Source: Labia minor (lineage: Eukaryota; Arthropoda; Insecta; Dermaptera; Spongiphoridae). Taken from it: a stretch of 64,000 nt of DNA. The notes beneath the pieces were generated by a model. That model was not told the DNA's origin and searched no databases. It was given only the letters and a program-made list of their open reading frames with translations. A program made the position numbers and the translations under genes. Below, one piece after another: positions 34,961 to 47,501 of this stretch; positions within the stretch are counted from its first letter, which is position 1, and every line of letters starts with the position of its first letter. The stretch spans positions 69,654,546 through 69,718,545 of the forward strand of contig OY720344.1 of assembly GCA_963082975.1 (NCBI GenBank), given 5' to 3'.

Positions 34961-36562
34961 TAGATCCTGTTTAAAGTATTCGAACAAAATCTTAAAATGT
35001 TACTATATGGATTAGAAAAATAGTGAAATAATTTACTAGATTGCCTAAGACACAGAATAAGAATCTAAATAAATTTAATAGGTATATATTTTAAAGAATT
35101 ATTAGTTTCACTTTTATATATCCTGAACCTTGAAAATAATTTTAAAAATATCATTAAATATTTTTTTAAAAGTATTTATATTATTTTTTATATATGTAAA
35201 AAAAAAATTATATCTCTGTGGCGCACAATTCACAAATTCTTTGTTGAATTTAAAGAGTATGTTTATTAGCCAAAATTTACAATAGTTGATATATTTATTA
35301 GAACATACAAAAAATGAAAGTTACAATATTATAATATTATATTATCATTTTACTTAATTATATTTAATTTTATTTACATTTTTTTCTTTTTTTTTACTTT
35401 AGCATATTTTAAGTTTAATATACATATAATCAGGGTTGTGATTGGGAACCTATCTCATTCCTCCAACCATTCCCTTTATCTCACATTTACTAATATATTA
35501 CCAATCCACTTAAAATATTATTAACAGAAAATAAATATAAAATGTTATTTTACTACCGCCTTTACTCCTTTATAATGTTATTTACCCCTCTTTTTGTTAT
35601 ATAATTCCCTTTATCAAATAACAATATTACTCAATATGATAAAAATTAAGAAATATAAATTTTAGTTTAATTAAAAATTAAAATTATTCTTCTTGGACAA
35701 AATTTGAAATATTTTATTTATTGTTTACTTAATGAAATTTTTGAAATAGGTATTTAATTAAATAAAAATATTTAAAATTCATAGTCGATATACTACCAAT
35801 ATAATATTTTACAAAAAATGAAATGGAATTTAAGGATAGTGTCTTTATAGCATATTTAATGGTCTTGATCGTTTTGCCATTGATCTTAATAACGACCTTG
35901 AACCCTTCAAGTACTCATTTAATAATTCGATCTGACAAGGGGTAGTCTCACTCTCAAGATCGTCATTTTTAATTTGTTAAAGTTTTCCATTGCAAATGTC
36001 TCCAATAAAAAATATTTACAATGGGTATCGTGAAAAATTGAAATAAATCTTTCTACAAATACATAATACAAATACAAATTTATTATTATATTTTACTAAA
36101 TTTCGATTTAAACTTAAAATTTTATTTTATATGAAGACCTTAGAGCGAAACAGTGGTAAGCCACAAAATCAAAAAGTTGAGATATTGCAGTTTAAAGTTT
36201 AAAGAAAAGATATAAAACATTGGGTTTACTGCATATATTTCAAATTTGCTCAATATGTAATATCAGTAAAGGGAAAAAGTCAGCAACTATTATTTCTTTA
36301 AATAAAACATTTTTTCTACAAAAATTAGAATTTATTTTGAAAAAAATGTGGCTTACCATGTTTTTGCTAAAACTAAACTAAACGGATGATAAAAATAACT
36401 AAGATAATATAATACATCTATAACACATCTAAAATCTCAACATCTTTATCTACTATATTTTTTTTCACAAAAAAAAAATAGAATTTACATAAAATGTAGC
36501 TTCACGTGTTTTTGCTTTATCTAAATTAAAACAAAATAAAGAAAAGAATGCAATTATTATTA

Positions 36563-37070
36563 TTAATCATCTAAAATTTCAACCTCATCATCTACATCAT
36601 CAACAGTTACATTTAATTGAGTGTAAAATGATTGATAGGCTGGAGGTATATAAGGCAATAATGTTTGTACATTTTTAATTTTCTTTTCTGCTATTTTTAA
36701 TGGCTCGTTGTATTTAAGTTTAATATCTGACAAGGTTATCATTACAGGTCTACCTTGTTTTAAGACATTAATTTTCCTGTATTCTCCATTAACTGTGTTT
36801 TTAACAAAAAATGATCCAATATTCTCTGATTTAAAGCAAAAGCTATACGTTCCTGAAAATTCCAAGTTTGTCTTATCAGAAAAGCGTGCTTTTTTGTTTA
36901 TATTTGCCAACAGAGGCTCATAAGAATAAGTCTTTTTGACTCATTTTTGTTACTATAAATGGGTTTTTTCGGTTTGATTTTTGAATGACATCTAGCCAAC
37001 CTTCTGGTGAATATATTTGCTCGTTGTTGGGCAATAACATCTTAAGCCACATGGCATACAATACTTTTGC
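36563..37070 (-). pseudogene. transposon-encoded protein, C-terminal part, frameshifted
   Basis: From about 37070 the minus strand reads YAKVLYAMWLKMLLPNNEQI then SPEGWLDVIQKSNRKNPFIV. After a frameshift near 36925 it continues SYEPLLANINKKARFSDKTN, GTYSFCFKSENIGSFFVKN, LPYIPPAYQSFYTQL and an acidic tail VDDVDDEVEILDD. I do not know a named domain. The tail pattern (IPP..Y..FY) resembles an uncharacterised repetitive protein family of arthropods. It is bounded by the TIRs, so it is an element protein, not a host gene. Confidence 0.5.
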
Positions 37071-37079
37071 ATAAATTAT

Positions 37080-37319
37080 TTACAAAATATTTTTACATAA
37101 AAACGTGGTAAGCCAAAAAAATAAAAAACTATAACCTATCTCAGAAGAATCTGTCGACATATTATCGTTATTTGGTACAAAGTCTTTGTCGACACAACTG
37201 TCATCACTCTCCTCAAAAAACTCAGGACTAGAACGGTTATTTTCACGAATAATTGCTCTTGAACGAAGACATAAACCAGAAGTCGACGCCATATTGATGT
37301 GGCTTACCATGCTCTTCAC
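37080..37319 (-). pseudogene. transposon-encoded protein, N-terminal fragment
   Basis: A 79-codon frame beginning MKSMVSHINMASTSGLCLRS with an acidic Ser/Asp-rich segment (EESDDSCVDKDFVPNNDN). Such acidic N-termini are common in transposase-like proteins of arthropods. The frame ends before the next fragment, which suggests an internal deletion or a lost intron. No domain was recognised. Confidence 0.4.
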
Positions 37320-37506
37320 GTAAGAAAATGAAGTAATTTTGCCAACACCAACAACATGATTTAGCGATAGCAGCGCTATTTATTACGAAACAGTCAAAAT
37401 AACTTTTTTAGTGGTTTAATATTGTTCCCGCCATATGATAAATGCAATAAAACAATTTTCGGCAAAAGTGTGGCTTACCACTGTTTCGCTCTAAGGTCTT
37501 CATATA

Positions 37507-37625
37507 TATCTTTCTCCCTGTGACTCTACGGAACTTGAAGGTTCTTGGCCCCATTTCTCCAAGGGTCTCTATCCTGAGCTACTCCCATACAACTTCTATT
37601 TTCTCCCATCCCACTTACGTCCCTT
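37507..37625 (-). repeat. short LINE 3' fragment
   Basis: The segment ACTCTACGGAACTTGAAGGT through TCCCACTTACGTCCCTTCC parallels the 20060-20200 fragment (GAAACTCTAAAGTTTTTGGC ... ACGTCCC) and lies in the same orientation. It directly follows the right TIR of the 36132-37502 element. Confidence 0.45.
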
Positions 37626-38949
37626 CCTTATATATATATATTACTTTTTAAGTATATAAATATATATTCTTTAATTAAAAATAAATACTAGTTTTATAAA
37701 GATATTGGTTGATTAGAATATGAATCATGGATCAGGAGTCAGAAGGCTTAAAAGTGAAACTTGCTACCTTGTCAACGTTTCAATTTCGTATCAGGACCCT
37801 CTTCAAATAACAAAACCAAGTCCTGAAGAGGGTACTGATGAGAACCGAAAAGTTGACACATTTATGTGGAGGTGGGAAGTTGAAGAGCTTGACTCCTAAT
37901 CTATTATAAAAATACTTTATTTTACAAAAATAATTCTTGCCTTTTTAAAAAATTGAGTTTTCCATTTGTATTTTATTTTATTTTGATTATAAGTATATGT
38001 AAATATTTCTAAAAAATGAATTGAATTGAAATCATTTCTATTCTATTTTATAAATTATTCCTTTTTTATTTAAAAAAATTATCATATTTCTTATCATTGA
38101 ATTTATTATCTAGTAAAGCAACGTGAAAGAAAATTGTACATTTTTTCATTTACGTCACTGGTAACCTCAATTTTATTTATTATAATTTAAATTAACTTTT
38201 TTATTTATCAAGTATTATATTTAAAAACAAAAAAGTTAACAATTCTGAGTTATTTTCGAAGTCTATAGATCACTAGATTTTAATAAATTATTATTAAGAC
38301 ATTTTTTAATGATTAGAAAAATGTGGGTTCAAGAAATTGTTGATGGAGTTTTTTTTAATTCATGATTAGGGGAGAAATATCCCTTTTGCCAACCTTTACA
38401 CTTAACTAATCTCTAATTTAAATATATTTAATATTTAACTATTAAATTGCAAAAATAAAAAATAAATAAATAAATAAATAAAATTCAATTGATCATAATA
38501 TGTGCTTTGTTAAATTTTGGCTGACAGTGTAATGTCAAGGGGAGTGCCCTTTATTGCAACTTAACCGTCCCAAGTGTTTTTCTTAATGAAAAGATTGCCT
38601 CTCGGAACAAAACAACTTCTTTCATAATATTAAAAGATACAATTTCACTAGGAAATTGACCATGTTAATAAACATTTCTAAATACTACAGTAATGAGTTT
38701 TGCTAGTCGTATTTTTTTATTAATTAAATTTAATAAAACTTTCCACCTATTTTTCTTCAACATTTTAATATTTCTGGTTACGTAGAGGCATTCATATGAT
38801 CGTCAATAAAAAGCGAAAAGGACAACAATTATTTTCTTATTTTCTCTATTCCTTCTATTTAAATAGATATTCCTAGGTTTTCAGTACATTTTTTTTACTT
38901 ATTTTATTTTATTCTGAAAGAATAATATTTATAAATTATTAACAGTGGA

Positions 38950-39090
38950 GACTCTAGCATTTACCACGCCTCGAGAATAAATTACCCCACCTATAATCGT
39001 AAAATTTATTATATTCATATGCCGCCCTTCAGATTTGCCGCCTCGGTCAATACTCGGTTTGCCGCCCTCTAGAGCTCTGTTATTGGTAAT
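38950..39090. repeat. GCCGCC-motif repeat remnant
   Basis: Three spaced GCCGCC blocks (ATGCCGCCCTTCAGATTTGC, GCCGCCTCGGTC and TTGCCGCCCTCTAG) resemble the interior of a dispersed repeat seen in other animal genomes. Ends were not located. Confidence 0.25.
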
Positions 39091-41965
39091 TTATTAGTGA
39101 TTTATGATTAAATCCACTTTACGTACTTAGACATGAAATAAATAATATTTTTTTTTTAAAATAATAAATTACACACACACAGTTGGAATTTATTTTTTCC
39201 TCTAATAAATAAGTGGAAAATGAATAAATCGAAATATTTTTAATATATATATATTAATAATATGAATTAATAAGAAGAGTGTGGAGGGAGGATAATTAGA
39301 TTCTTCTTCTTCAACTTTCATACCACTGAAAATTGTTTTCCTTACATATTATTTTCCTTCAATGAGTCTTTTTGGGTCCGCCTAGGACTATTGTTCATAT
39401 TTTATTTTATGAAGTAAAATTTACTCTTAAAAAATATTTGTGGTTCAATCGAAAACAAATATTTGAAATTTTTAGAAATTACTTTTAGATGATTGATTCA
39501 TTCTTTGTACAATTCTATAATCATTTGTATTTATTAAATTTATATATATAATTTATAAAAATGTATTATAAACACTTGTTGAAATATTTTGTTTTATTTT
39601 TATTAACCTATTAATCTAACCTAGTAATTTCGAATTTAAATAATCAATTTAGTTTCAAATTATTAAATTAAAGTTTAATTTCCAAGTTAAAAATAAAAAA
39701 AATAAAGTAACAAAATTACTATTAATCAGATTAATAACAAAAGCATATTTTAATCGGATTTTCTATCTGACATTTTGCTCGAAGTATATGGTTGTTGATG
39801 CGGGTAAAAACAATAGTCAGTAGTTCCATTAGACCGTTTTAATAATATAATTTCTTATGAATGGTTGGTTAGATACTCTCAAAATTTCATATTCCAATTT
39901 GTCCAATCATATTTATCAGCAAATGAATATGAATTAAGTAAATAACTTGTAATAAGTTTCATAAATTTAAAACAACTCTTAGGTCATTTAAAACATTAAT
40001 ATAAAAAAAATAAAGATAAGAGAATTTATAAAGTTTTTCAATATTTTACAAAACTTCTTTATTCTTCTTTTCAATATTTAAAAAAAATATAAGTTTAAAA
40101 TATTTTAATTATTCTAATCAATGCCACAAAGTATCATCAAGATAATTCTTATTCAAAGATCATACAATGAATTATTATTCTTAGAATATTTATTACAATA
40201 CTAATGGCTTAAAGATTATTCATATTTATTCCTTAAGATTTCCTAAAATCTCCAAGATGTGAGTAAAATTAGAACAGTAATGGATGGGAGAGAAAAGAAT
40301 GACGTAAATCTTATATCTTAAAAATTCTATTAAATTAACGATAAGTAACCATAGGGTCTTGTATGTAGATAAAGTATTTCTTATCTGAGGTGACCTTCGA
40401 ATCTAATGCATGAGGGTCCTTACTATGACACATTTCTAGCTTGATGACTGTGAACCAGTATGGACCGAGTGAGAGCTTCAAAACTGCTAGCATTTGAAAG
40501 ATAATAAATACAAAGATTCTACGATAAATACAGACCAAGAATTATACTAACTCCTGATTTTTTATTAATCATTTATGTAATATTAAAATAAAAATTTAAT
40601 TAAATTTTAAATATCTCTTTTATATATATACTTATCTAATTACCAAAACAATTTAGATTGCAATAATAATAGTCAAATAACATTTTTTTTACATTTCTCA
40701 AATCATCTAAAACAATTTAGATTAAAAATTATATTATACACAAAATTTCAAATACAAAAAACATGTATTAATTTTTACATCAATTTTACTTAAAAATTAA
40801 ATTTTTGTTTAGTTATTTAATATTTTTAAAAATTGTTATAAATACTAGATATTGACAAATTTTAAGAATATAAGAGAAAGCACCGTTTATATTTACAGTT
40901 TATTTATGTGTCAACGCAAAATTCCTGAAATAAGGAGAAAAAATTAATTTTCTCATTTCCTGGGGCTGAATTTAATATTTTTAAGGCCAGTTTTCACAAT
41001 TATACGCTACACAATTGGTAATCATGCTTTTTTCTTGCCTACCAGCTGACTTCTCTGTATTTTTTCTATTTATGAAATTTTATTATATAAATATTTGAAA
41101 ATCGATGACTTGTTATTAATAATAGTTCAAATAATTCTAAGGATTAAAGATGCGAAAAATTTTAAAATTTTAGCTTTTCATTTTTTATTAAAATATGAAA
41201 TATAAATTATAAAAAAAAATAAATAAATAAAATTATATAACTATAAATTATTTTACTGAAAGAAATTATTAGAAATAATGTAATTTTGAGGATGATGTCC
41301 TCACCATCAGTCAATGATTCGATTTTAAACAAATATATAAAGTTTGCTTTTTTTAAAAAAAAATGACTATCCATACAACTCCCTATTATGTTTAAATGAG
41401 AAATGACAAAATGGAAGTTTTATTTAACCCATGCGTTTAAAAATATGATTAAGAAGTTCAAAGATTGCCGAGACTGATTTTACTTTGATCAGATGAGTTA
41501 AAATAGTGATTGGAGATTTTGTTAAAATAAACGTTCAAGTAAAATGAATTCATTATTTTAGAAACCTTTAAAAGACATTCAGTTCTAAGGATTGATCAAT
41601 GAGTATCTAGGCCATTCATTTTTCATTGTATTGATTAAATAAATAATTAAAGAATTTATAATCAACAAATAATTCCCTGCAAAACTCTCAACATTTTGGT
41701 TCATTTTAATGATTAAGGTGTCTTTATTTTATTTGCTCATCCTTTATGAAAGAAAAAAAAATGTTGAAACAATTCTTTTCATATAATTTTATTAATACAA
41801 ATGATTTTTTTAATTAGAAACGTGATTATATATATTTATTTCTAATTTTTTCTTTTTACTTTATTGTGATAATAATATAATTATAGGTAATAGTTAGACG
41901 GTAAGAGAAAGTTGATTGGATTTACAAAGAAACCTATTAAATTTGCATTTGTTCTTTTTTTTCAG

Positions 41966-42048
41966 GTGAAAGAACTCGACATGAATTCCAAGCAGAAACG
42001 CGCATGTTGCTCGATATTGTTGCCCGTTCTCTCTATTCAGATAAAGAG
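41966..42048 (+). CDS. TRAP1: TRAP1 exon 3 (start of the GHKL ATPase domain)
   Basis: Exon 3 has 83 bases and encodes residues 75-102, with the diagnostic TRAP1 block [20 protein letters not shown] followed by DKE. The next conserved residues in the family (the FIREL and NASDA ATP-binding helix) would start the following exon, which I did not find in the window. The acceptor has a long polypyrimidine tract ending in TTCAG, and the donor is GAG/GTAATT. The three exons together give 306 bases, exactly 102 codons without a stop, which supports the model. This exon alone identifies the gene as TRAP1 rather than cytosolic HSP90 or GRP94. Confidence 0.93.
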
Positions 42049-42395
42049 GTAATTAATACACAAAATAAAAACATATACATTATTCTTTTACAATACATTT
42101 CTATTAAACAAATTTAGTTTAATATTTTCAAAAAATTTAACTGAAAAAGAAATTAATTTATACTTATGATTTTAATTAGGAACAGTTTTTGATTATTACA
42201 AAATTATTGAAATATAATAAAAATCAATATATATACTATAAAATAAATCTTTGATGTTTTTTAGCTATAATTATAAAAATGAAATTGTTAATGTTAATTG
42301 TTTAAAAAAAATTAAACACAACCTAATATATTTTTTAAAAATTAATTAAATTTCAAATTAAAATAATAATTAATTTATTAATATATCTATACCAT

Positions 42396-42562
42396 CTGCT
42401 CCGCCCCCTGTACCCCCGAGTGGTACATAGTATTTGGTTGAAAGTAGTAAAAGATTTTCATCCATTTTGTTTCAATCAGTATATTACATAAACCATTCAT
42501 TTCTCTTTGTGTTCTTATTTAAAATATATTTTAATTTAATCAGTAAATTAATTATATATATT
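42396..42562 (+). repeat. dispersed repeat family D, copy 2
   Basis: It aligns with 15464-15628 almost base for base over TACCCCCGAGTGGTACATAG and the following 120 bases. It lies 350 bases after TRAP1 exon 3. A (CTAT)n tract follows at about 42580. Confidence 0.65.
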
Positions 42563-44039
42563 ATTATTGTATATGTTATATCTATCTATCTATCTATGTG
42601 GCTCAAAGATAAAGTATAAAATTATAGATAAATTAACAATATATACATTCATTAATAGTATTAATTTAAATTAATTGATTTTTTTTTTTTTTATTAAGTT
42701 CATTTATTAATTTTTTTAGATGATAGTTAATTTCCTCCCTTAAAAGAAACTTATCTAATTCTGTAGTGCTATGAGATTTGAAAATTATTAGTTGCAACAT
42801 TAAAATTTCGCTTAGTTTCTGTCATGTCCGACCTCCGTCTAACAGTTATTTTACCTCAAGTTTCTTGCTTCTCTTAATCATGTGATCTATATATTTAATT
42901 TTTTTATGATTCATTATATTAAAATTTAAACAAATAAAAATTTTCACTTTGTTAATTTATATAAATTTCAATTTAAACTGATTGTGAGGGATACGCTTTG
43001 CCAATACTCTGAATAATTTGTGTACAGAATATTGAATGTTCTTAGCTAGATTTGATATGTTGTCCGATTTGTCCAAAATCTGAATTAGAAGAAAATTATA
43101 AATTACCTCTTCTTCCAGCCCAATTCATTTTCCCATCCATGTTGCATAAGGCATCTTAATTTCTTAACACTTCAGTTTTTTTTTTAATTTAAAATAGAAG
43201 GAGAGAAAGAGTTTTTAATTATATTCGAATAGTCTTTATATTCTATATATGAGTATTTTTTTTCTGAATTTAATACCAAGTTGATTTTCAAAATTTTCCA
43301 TTCTTAATGCATATGATTGATTACATGTGTTAAAATTTAAAAAAATTCAAATATTCTAATTTTTAAATTTATATACAATTTAATATTATTTTTTATTAAT
43401 ATACAATATATCAAAAAAAAGAATTTATTTAAAATTAAAAATAAAAAAGGAAGCCTATTAATAAAAAAATATAATAGAATATAATAATTTTGATTTAAAA
43501 CAAATTTTAAAAAAATACTCAATATAAAAAAGACATAAATTTAAAACATCTCATTTATATCATTTGTCTAAAAAAACATATTTTAATTTTATATAACCAA
43601 GAGATCATTTTTGCTCTTAAAATATGGTTGTAATTAATAATTGAAACAAAAACAAAAATAATATAATTTAGTCATTTTAATTGACGTTTTGAAAATATTT
43701 TTGTATTCATAAAACATTAAAAATAATATATACTGTTTTGAAAATCTTTCACTTTCAAATAGAAAAGAAGAAATATTCAAATATATAAAAAGAATAAATA
43801 AAAAATTAAGTTAAATACGATCTAAATATTTATTAAAATGAGAACTTTTAGAATAAATTATTTAATTGAATTGATATTTGAATATTAGATTTTAAAATAA
43901 AAAGTTAAATATTATAATAATTCTTTGATTGGGAATCGCTATAATATTTCATTGTTTAAAATGATTCCGCTAGGGACAGTGATCCACGAGATGCTCTTGA
44001 ATGAACAACACGGAGAATTATATAAATTTTAAAAAAATT

Positions 44040-44250
44040 AATTTCTGCGGTAATTGATTAGATATTAATAAAATGTATAGCCTATGTTGCTATAGAGGTA
44101 TATAAGAATATTGTGATGTAATTTCATAGAATTCGGTTCAGCCAATTCTGAGTCTATAAAATAGTTATTTTCCGGACAGACAGACAGACAGACATGAAAA
44201 ATATTATATAAACCATAAAAATATTCTTTTGCAACCAACCTGATGATCAT
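44040..44250. repeat. dispersed repeat with (CAGA)n and a conserved block
   Basis: CTATGTTGCTATAGAGGTAT, then GAATTCGGTTCAGCCAATTC, then CCGGACAGACAGACAGACAG. The order of a TCGGTTCAGCC block followed by a CAGA tract is typical of arthropod Helentron-like or LINE 3' repeats. This is the only such copy in the window. Confidence 0.4.
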
Positions 44251-44368
44251 CCCAATTTGTGGATCAAAACATCGACATTAAAATTATTTTTTCTTAATTA
44301 TTAACTGCCATAATTCTTTATTATTAAAAAATATGCAAATTAATTTATCATTAGAAATCTTATATATA

Positions 44369-45132
44369 TGTTACCGTAAAAGTAGATATTGTGGCAAATG
44401 TACACATTTTCCGGTAAATGTGCACATTAGCCTTCTCATTTTGGTAATGTGCATTCAACTAACATTTACAATTTCAAATAAGGGAAATGTACATTGAATT
44501 CACAATGACCATGTCGTTTTGGTAAATGTAAAAATACTATTGGAAGTAAAGGCAGCAAAATTAAAAAAAAGAATAAAAGTGATTTAGATTACCGCCGGCT
44601 GAAAAGATACGATATAATAGTGTTCGGGAAGGAAGAAAAATTAATAAGTCCATTAAAAGAAGAGGGTAGCATAAAATATTTTGCCACTATTGAAGAAACT
44701 TATGAAATTATACACGATGCTCATTTGGCAACTGGCCATGGTGGCCGAAACAGATTAGTGAAAGAAATTAATAACAAATACAACAATATTACTACTGAAG
44801 CAGTTATGTTGTATTTATCTTTATGTGAAGCATGTCAAAAAAAGGCAAAGGGCAAGAAAAAAGGAATTGTGATAAAAAACCAATAAAATTTTTTTTACTG
44901 CAACAACATTTTTAATTTACTTGTATTCCACCTTTCCTTAAAATATGAAGGTAAGAGTATACATTTACCAAAACGTAAAGGCAGGTGTACACATTTGCCG
45001 GGAAATGTACATATACATTATATTCAGTTTACTTATACCTAACTTTTGTTACAGTAAATGTACAATCTTGGGAAATATACACTTTTACCGTAAAATGTGT
45101 ACATTTCCCAAGATTGTACATTTACCGTAACA
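44369..45132 (+). mobile_element. Ginger-like DNA transposon, deleted, 764 bp
   Basis: The ends are TGTTACCGTAAAA and TTTACCGTAACA, flanked by TATA on both sides (44365-44368 and 45133-45136). To my knowledge Ginger elements start TGTNR and make 4-bp duplications, which fits. The interior has a fragment of an integrase-type protein. Both sub-terminal regions carry many variants of GTAAATGTACAC in both orientations, an iteron-like array likely to bind the transposase. Confidence 0.65.
44548..44886 (+). pseudogene. integrase zinc-binding (H2C2) domain fragment, KRBA2/Ginger-like
   Basis: The open frame includes SDLDYRRLKRYDIIVFGKEE, then EETYEIIHDAHLATGHGGRN, RLVKEINNKYNNITTEAVML and LSLCEACQKKAKGKKKG. 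The His...His...Cys-x2-Cys pattern (HDAH/H at GHGG, CEAC) is the zinc-binding H2C2 domain at the front of retroviral-type integrases, as in KRBA2-like and Ginger proteins. A stop follows the Lys-rich tail, and the DDE core is missing, so the element is non-autonomous. No convincing ATG precedes the domain. Confidence 0.7.
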
Positions 45133-46825
45133 TATATATATATATATATATCATTTAAAAAACTTGGAAATGAAAAACAATGTAATATGACAATTTAAAT
45201 CATTAACAGATTATTATTTTGATCAAATTATGAATTGACAAGATGTCGTTAGGTTCACATTAATATCAACTAATCAATGAAGAAAAATGAAAGGTCTTGA
45301 AATGTTTAAGTGATTGATGATTTTCAAATTAATGGATAAAGGAAAGGAATGGTCGAATGATAGATGAACGAATAAATTTCTATTATTAGAAGAAATTGAT
45401 TAAAGGATGGTAACAAGCAAAGTGAAGCTCTTCTAGATAAGAAAAAATTTTTTGCACACATCTGGCTCTGCTTTTGCAAACGTTTTTTTTTTCAATCAGC
45501 TCTGACGGTTAGATCACTCATTTATATCAAATATGCCCCCTCCAAATCCATTCAATTTCCATTTATATGCATATTGATTTTAAACTTGTAGTTTAATCCG
45601 GACTGTTTCTTTAGACACAAGAGTGGCTCTATGTAATCAAACTACATAAATATTATTCAACTAAAATTATTATATCTTATTAAATCAAATTGTTTTTTCA
45701 TTCAATATCTATGTTCATAAATTGAATCATTTTTTAAAATTAATGAAATCATTAATACTTTGACTGTTAAGAAAGAATAGTATTTGAATTTTTCGCATCG
45801 TTTGATTGATGACATTTCTCTCAAAGCCAGATATTATGGTTAATCATTTCTTTATTTTTAAACGAAGATAATACAGAGACGGACATTGTATTGTTCATCG
45901 AAATCATTTCGCCAAAAACCTTATTCGCCAGATTAAGCACTTCTGGACGCCTCAACTAACCTAAAAGACTGTTATGACTTGCATACAAATACCGAATTGA
46001 TTTGGAAGAATAAATAAATAATTTTAATTTTCGCTTAATTGTTTACTATACATATAGTTTTTACTATATAGTATATATATATATATATATATATTAGGTA
46101 TGTATAATAATCCTAATCAAAGAAGGTATCAAGATAAAATTTGATTTAATACAATAAATAAAAGTTTAGAACAATATTATAAAAAAAAAATAATTTAAGA
46201 ACATTTGATATCAATAATTGAAATATGCATTATTAAAATAACTAAAAGCAAAATACAAAATGAATTATTAAATATATAATAGAAATAAATAAAATTTAAT
46301 TGATATATGTATATATAAAATAAAAGAAAATCCTTATAAGTATTTTAAATAAATTCGGAAATCATCTAATGGCATTTAATAGTAAAATAATAGCAAAGGA
46401 TAGTTTCATTTATTAAGTTAAGATGACTACAACTAATATAACTATTCCATTAAGTATCATATTAAAATGTGAAAATTACCATAATGTTTTTCGATTTCTA
46501 TCTAATAGGGCCTTGTAATCTAGGAATAGTAAGAGAAAAAGGGAATTGGGTCAAGGGAATAAATAAAGGAGAAGTGAGAGGGGAATCATATTGGAAATAT
46601 AAAGACTGATTTGAAGATGCATTCGGATTCAACGTCAAATCAAATTTCTAATCGATTATTTATTTGAAATTTTCAAAATTTAAGTTATAAGAAACAATAT
46701 TGCATTAAAAATGTAAATTAGAAAACAAACTTATAAAATAAACTAATGTAATTTAATTTATATCATATAAATTGTAATATTTTTCTCTTCATTTATTAAA
46801 ATAATTGTGATGATTAAAATAAATA

Positions 46826-46861
46826 AAAACAATACCTCCCTTATACTATCGTCGGTCGGTA
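46826..46861 (-). mobile_element. solo 5' end of Helentron-like family B
   Basis: Only the terminal piece is present: CAATACCTCCCTTATACTAT then CGTCGGTCGGT, with ordinary AT-rich DNA on both sides. One TA is inserted relative to other copies. Confidence 0.65.
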
Positions 46862-47501
46862 ATGATTATAATTAATATTAAAAAATATTTGTTAAATAAT
46901 TTATGATATCATTTATAAATATAATATAAAGTTCTTAACTTTAATTCAAATTCAGAAAAAATATTGATTTAAATATCAGCATAAGTTAAGTTGAACACTG
47001 TAAATTATCCACGTAATTCCGAATCTATCCTGAAACATTTAGATTATAAATTAATCTGTTTCGTTCGTACTTTAACTAATTTTCAATTAACTGATTGACT
47101 TTATATTCTGCACATATCTTTTTTCTCTCGATGACTATATTGAATCAATTTTTAAATTTGTTAAAATGTTGGTTAATTATTGAGAATTAATTGATTGAAA
47201 ATCTTTATAAGAAATATGTTTCAAGACCTTAATAAAAGATAAGTGCTATTTTGTTAACAAGATTGTAACCAGATTAAATTTTTTATGTCATAATTCAATA
47301 TAGGATTTAGGACTAATAAATCTTTGTCTATATCTCTTTTATCAAATTCTAAAAAAAGTTTTGTAAAATTTCAAGATTAAAAAGTAGAAAATAGAATTAA
47401 ATTAAATAAAAATTATAAAATTTATAACATTGTTAAAAAATGTGACTATAATGATTGGAGTTCAAAAATTTATAATCTTTTTTCTGTTGCCTATAATTTT
47501 C

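Larger units (their letters stand above)
36132..37502 (-). mobile_element. TIR transposon, 1.37 kb, uncharacterised family
   Basis: Inverted repeats of 34 bases start TGAAGACCTTAGAGCGAAAC and continue AGTGGTAAGCCACA; the complement ends at 37502. Flanks are TATA-like on both sides, so the exact duplication is ambiguous. The sub-terminal motif GTGGTAAGCCA or its complement recurs near 36350, 37105 and 37300. It contains transposase-like frames on the minus strand. Confidence 0.75.
14832..41965 (+). other. TRAP1 intron 2, 27.1 kb
   Basis: The interval is bounded by a GTAAG donor at 14832 and a TTCAG acceptor ending at 41965. It carries most of the mobile elements listed here. Stretches without a named feature (18941-20049, 22660-25440, 26448-27470, 33351-34330, 34961-36130 and 37623-41960) are AT-rich and show no open frame with protein-like composition. 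Confidence 0.85.

Noticed and set aside
44158-44200. CRISPR-like or telomeric repeat (CAGA)n
   Set aside because: A short simple repeat within a dispersed element; no spacers and no telomeric unit.
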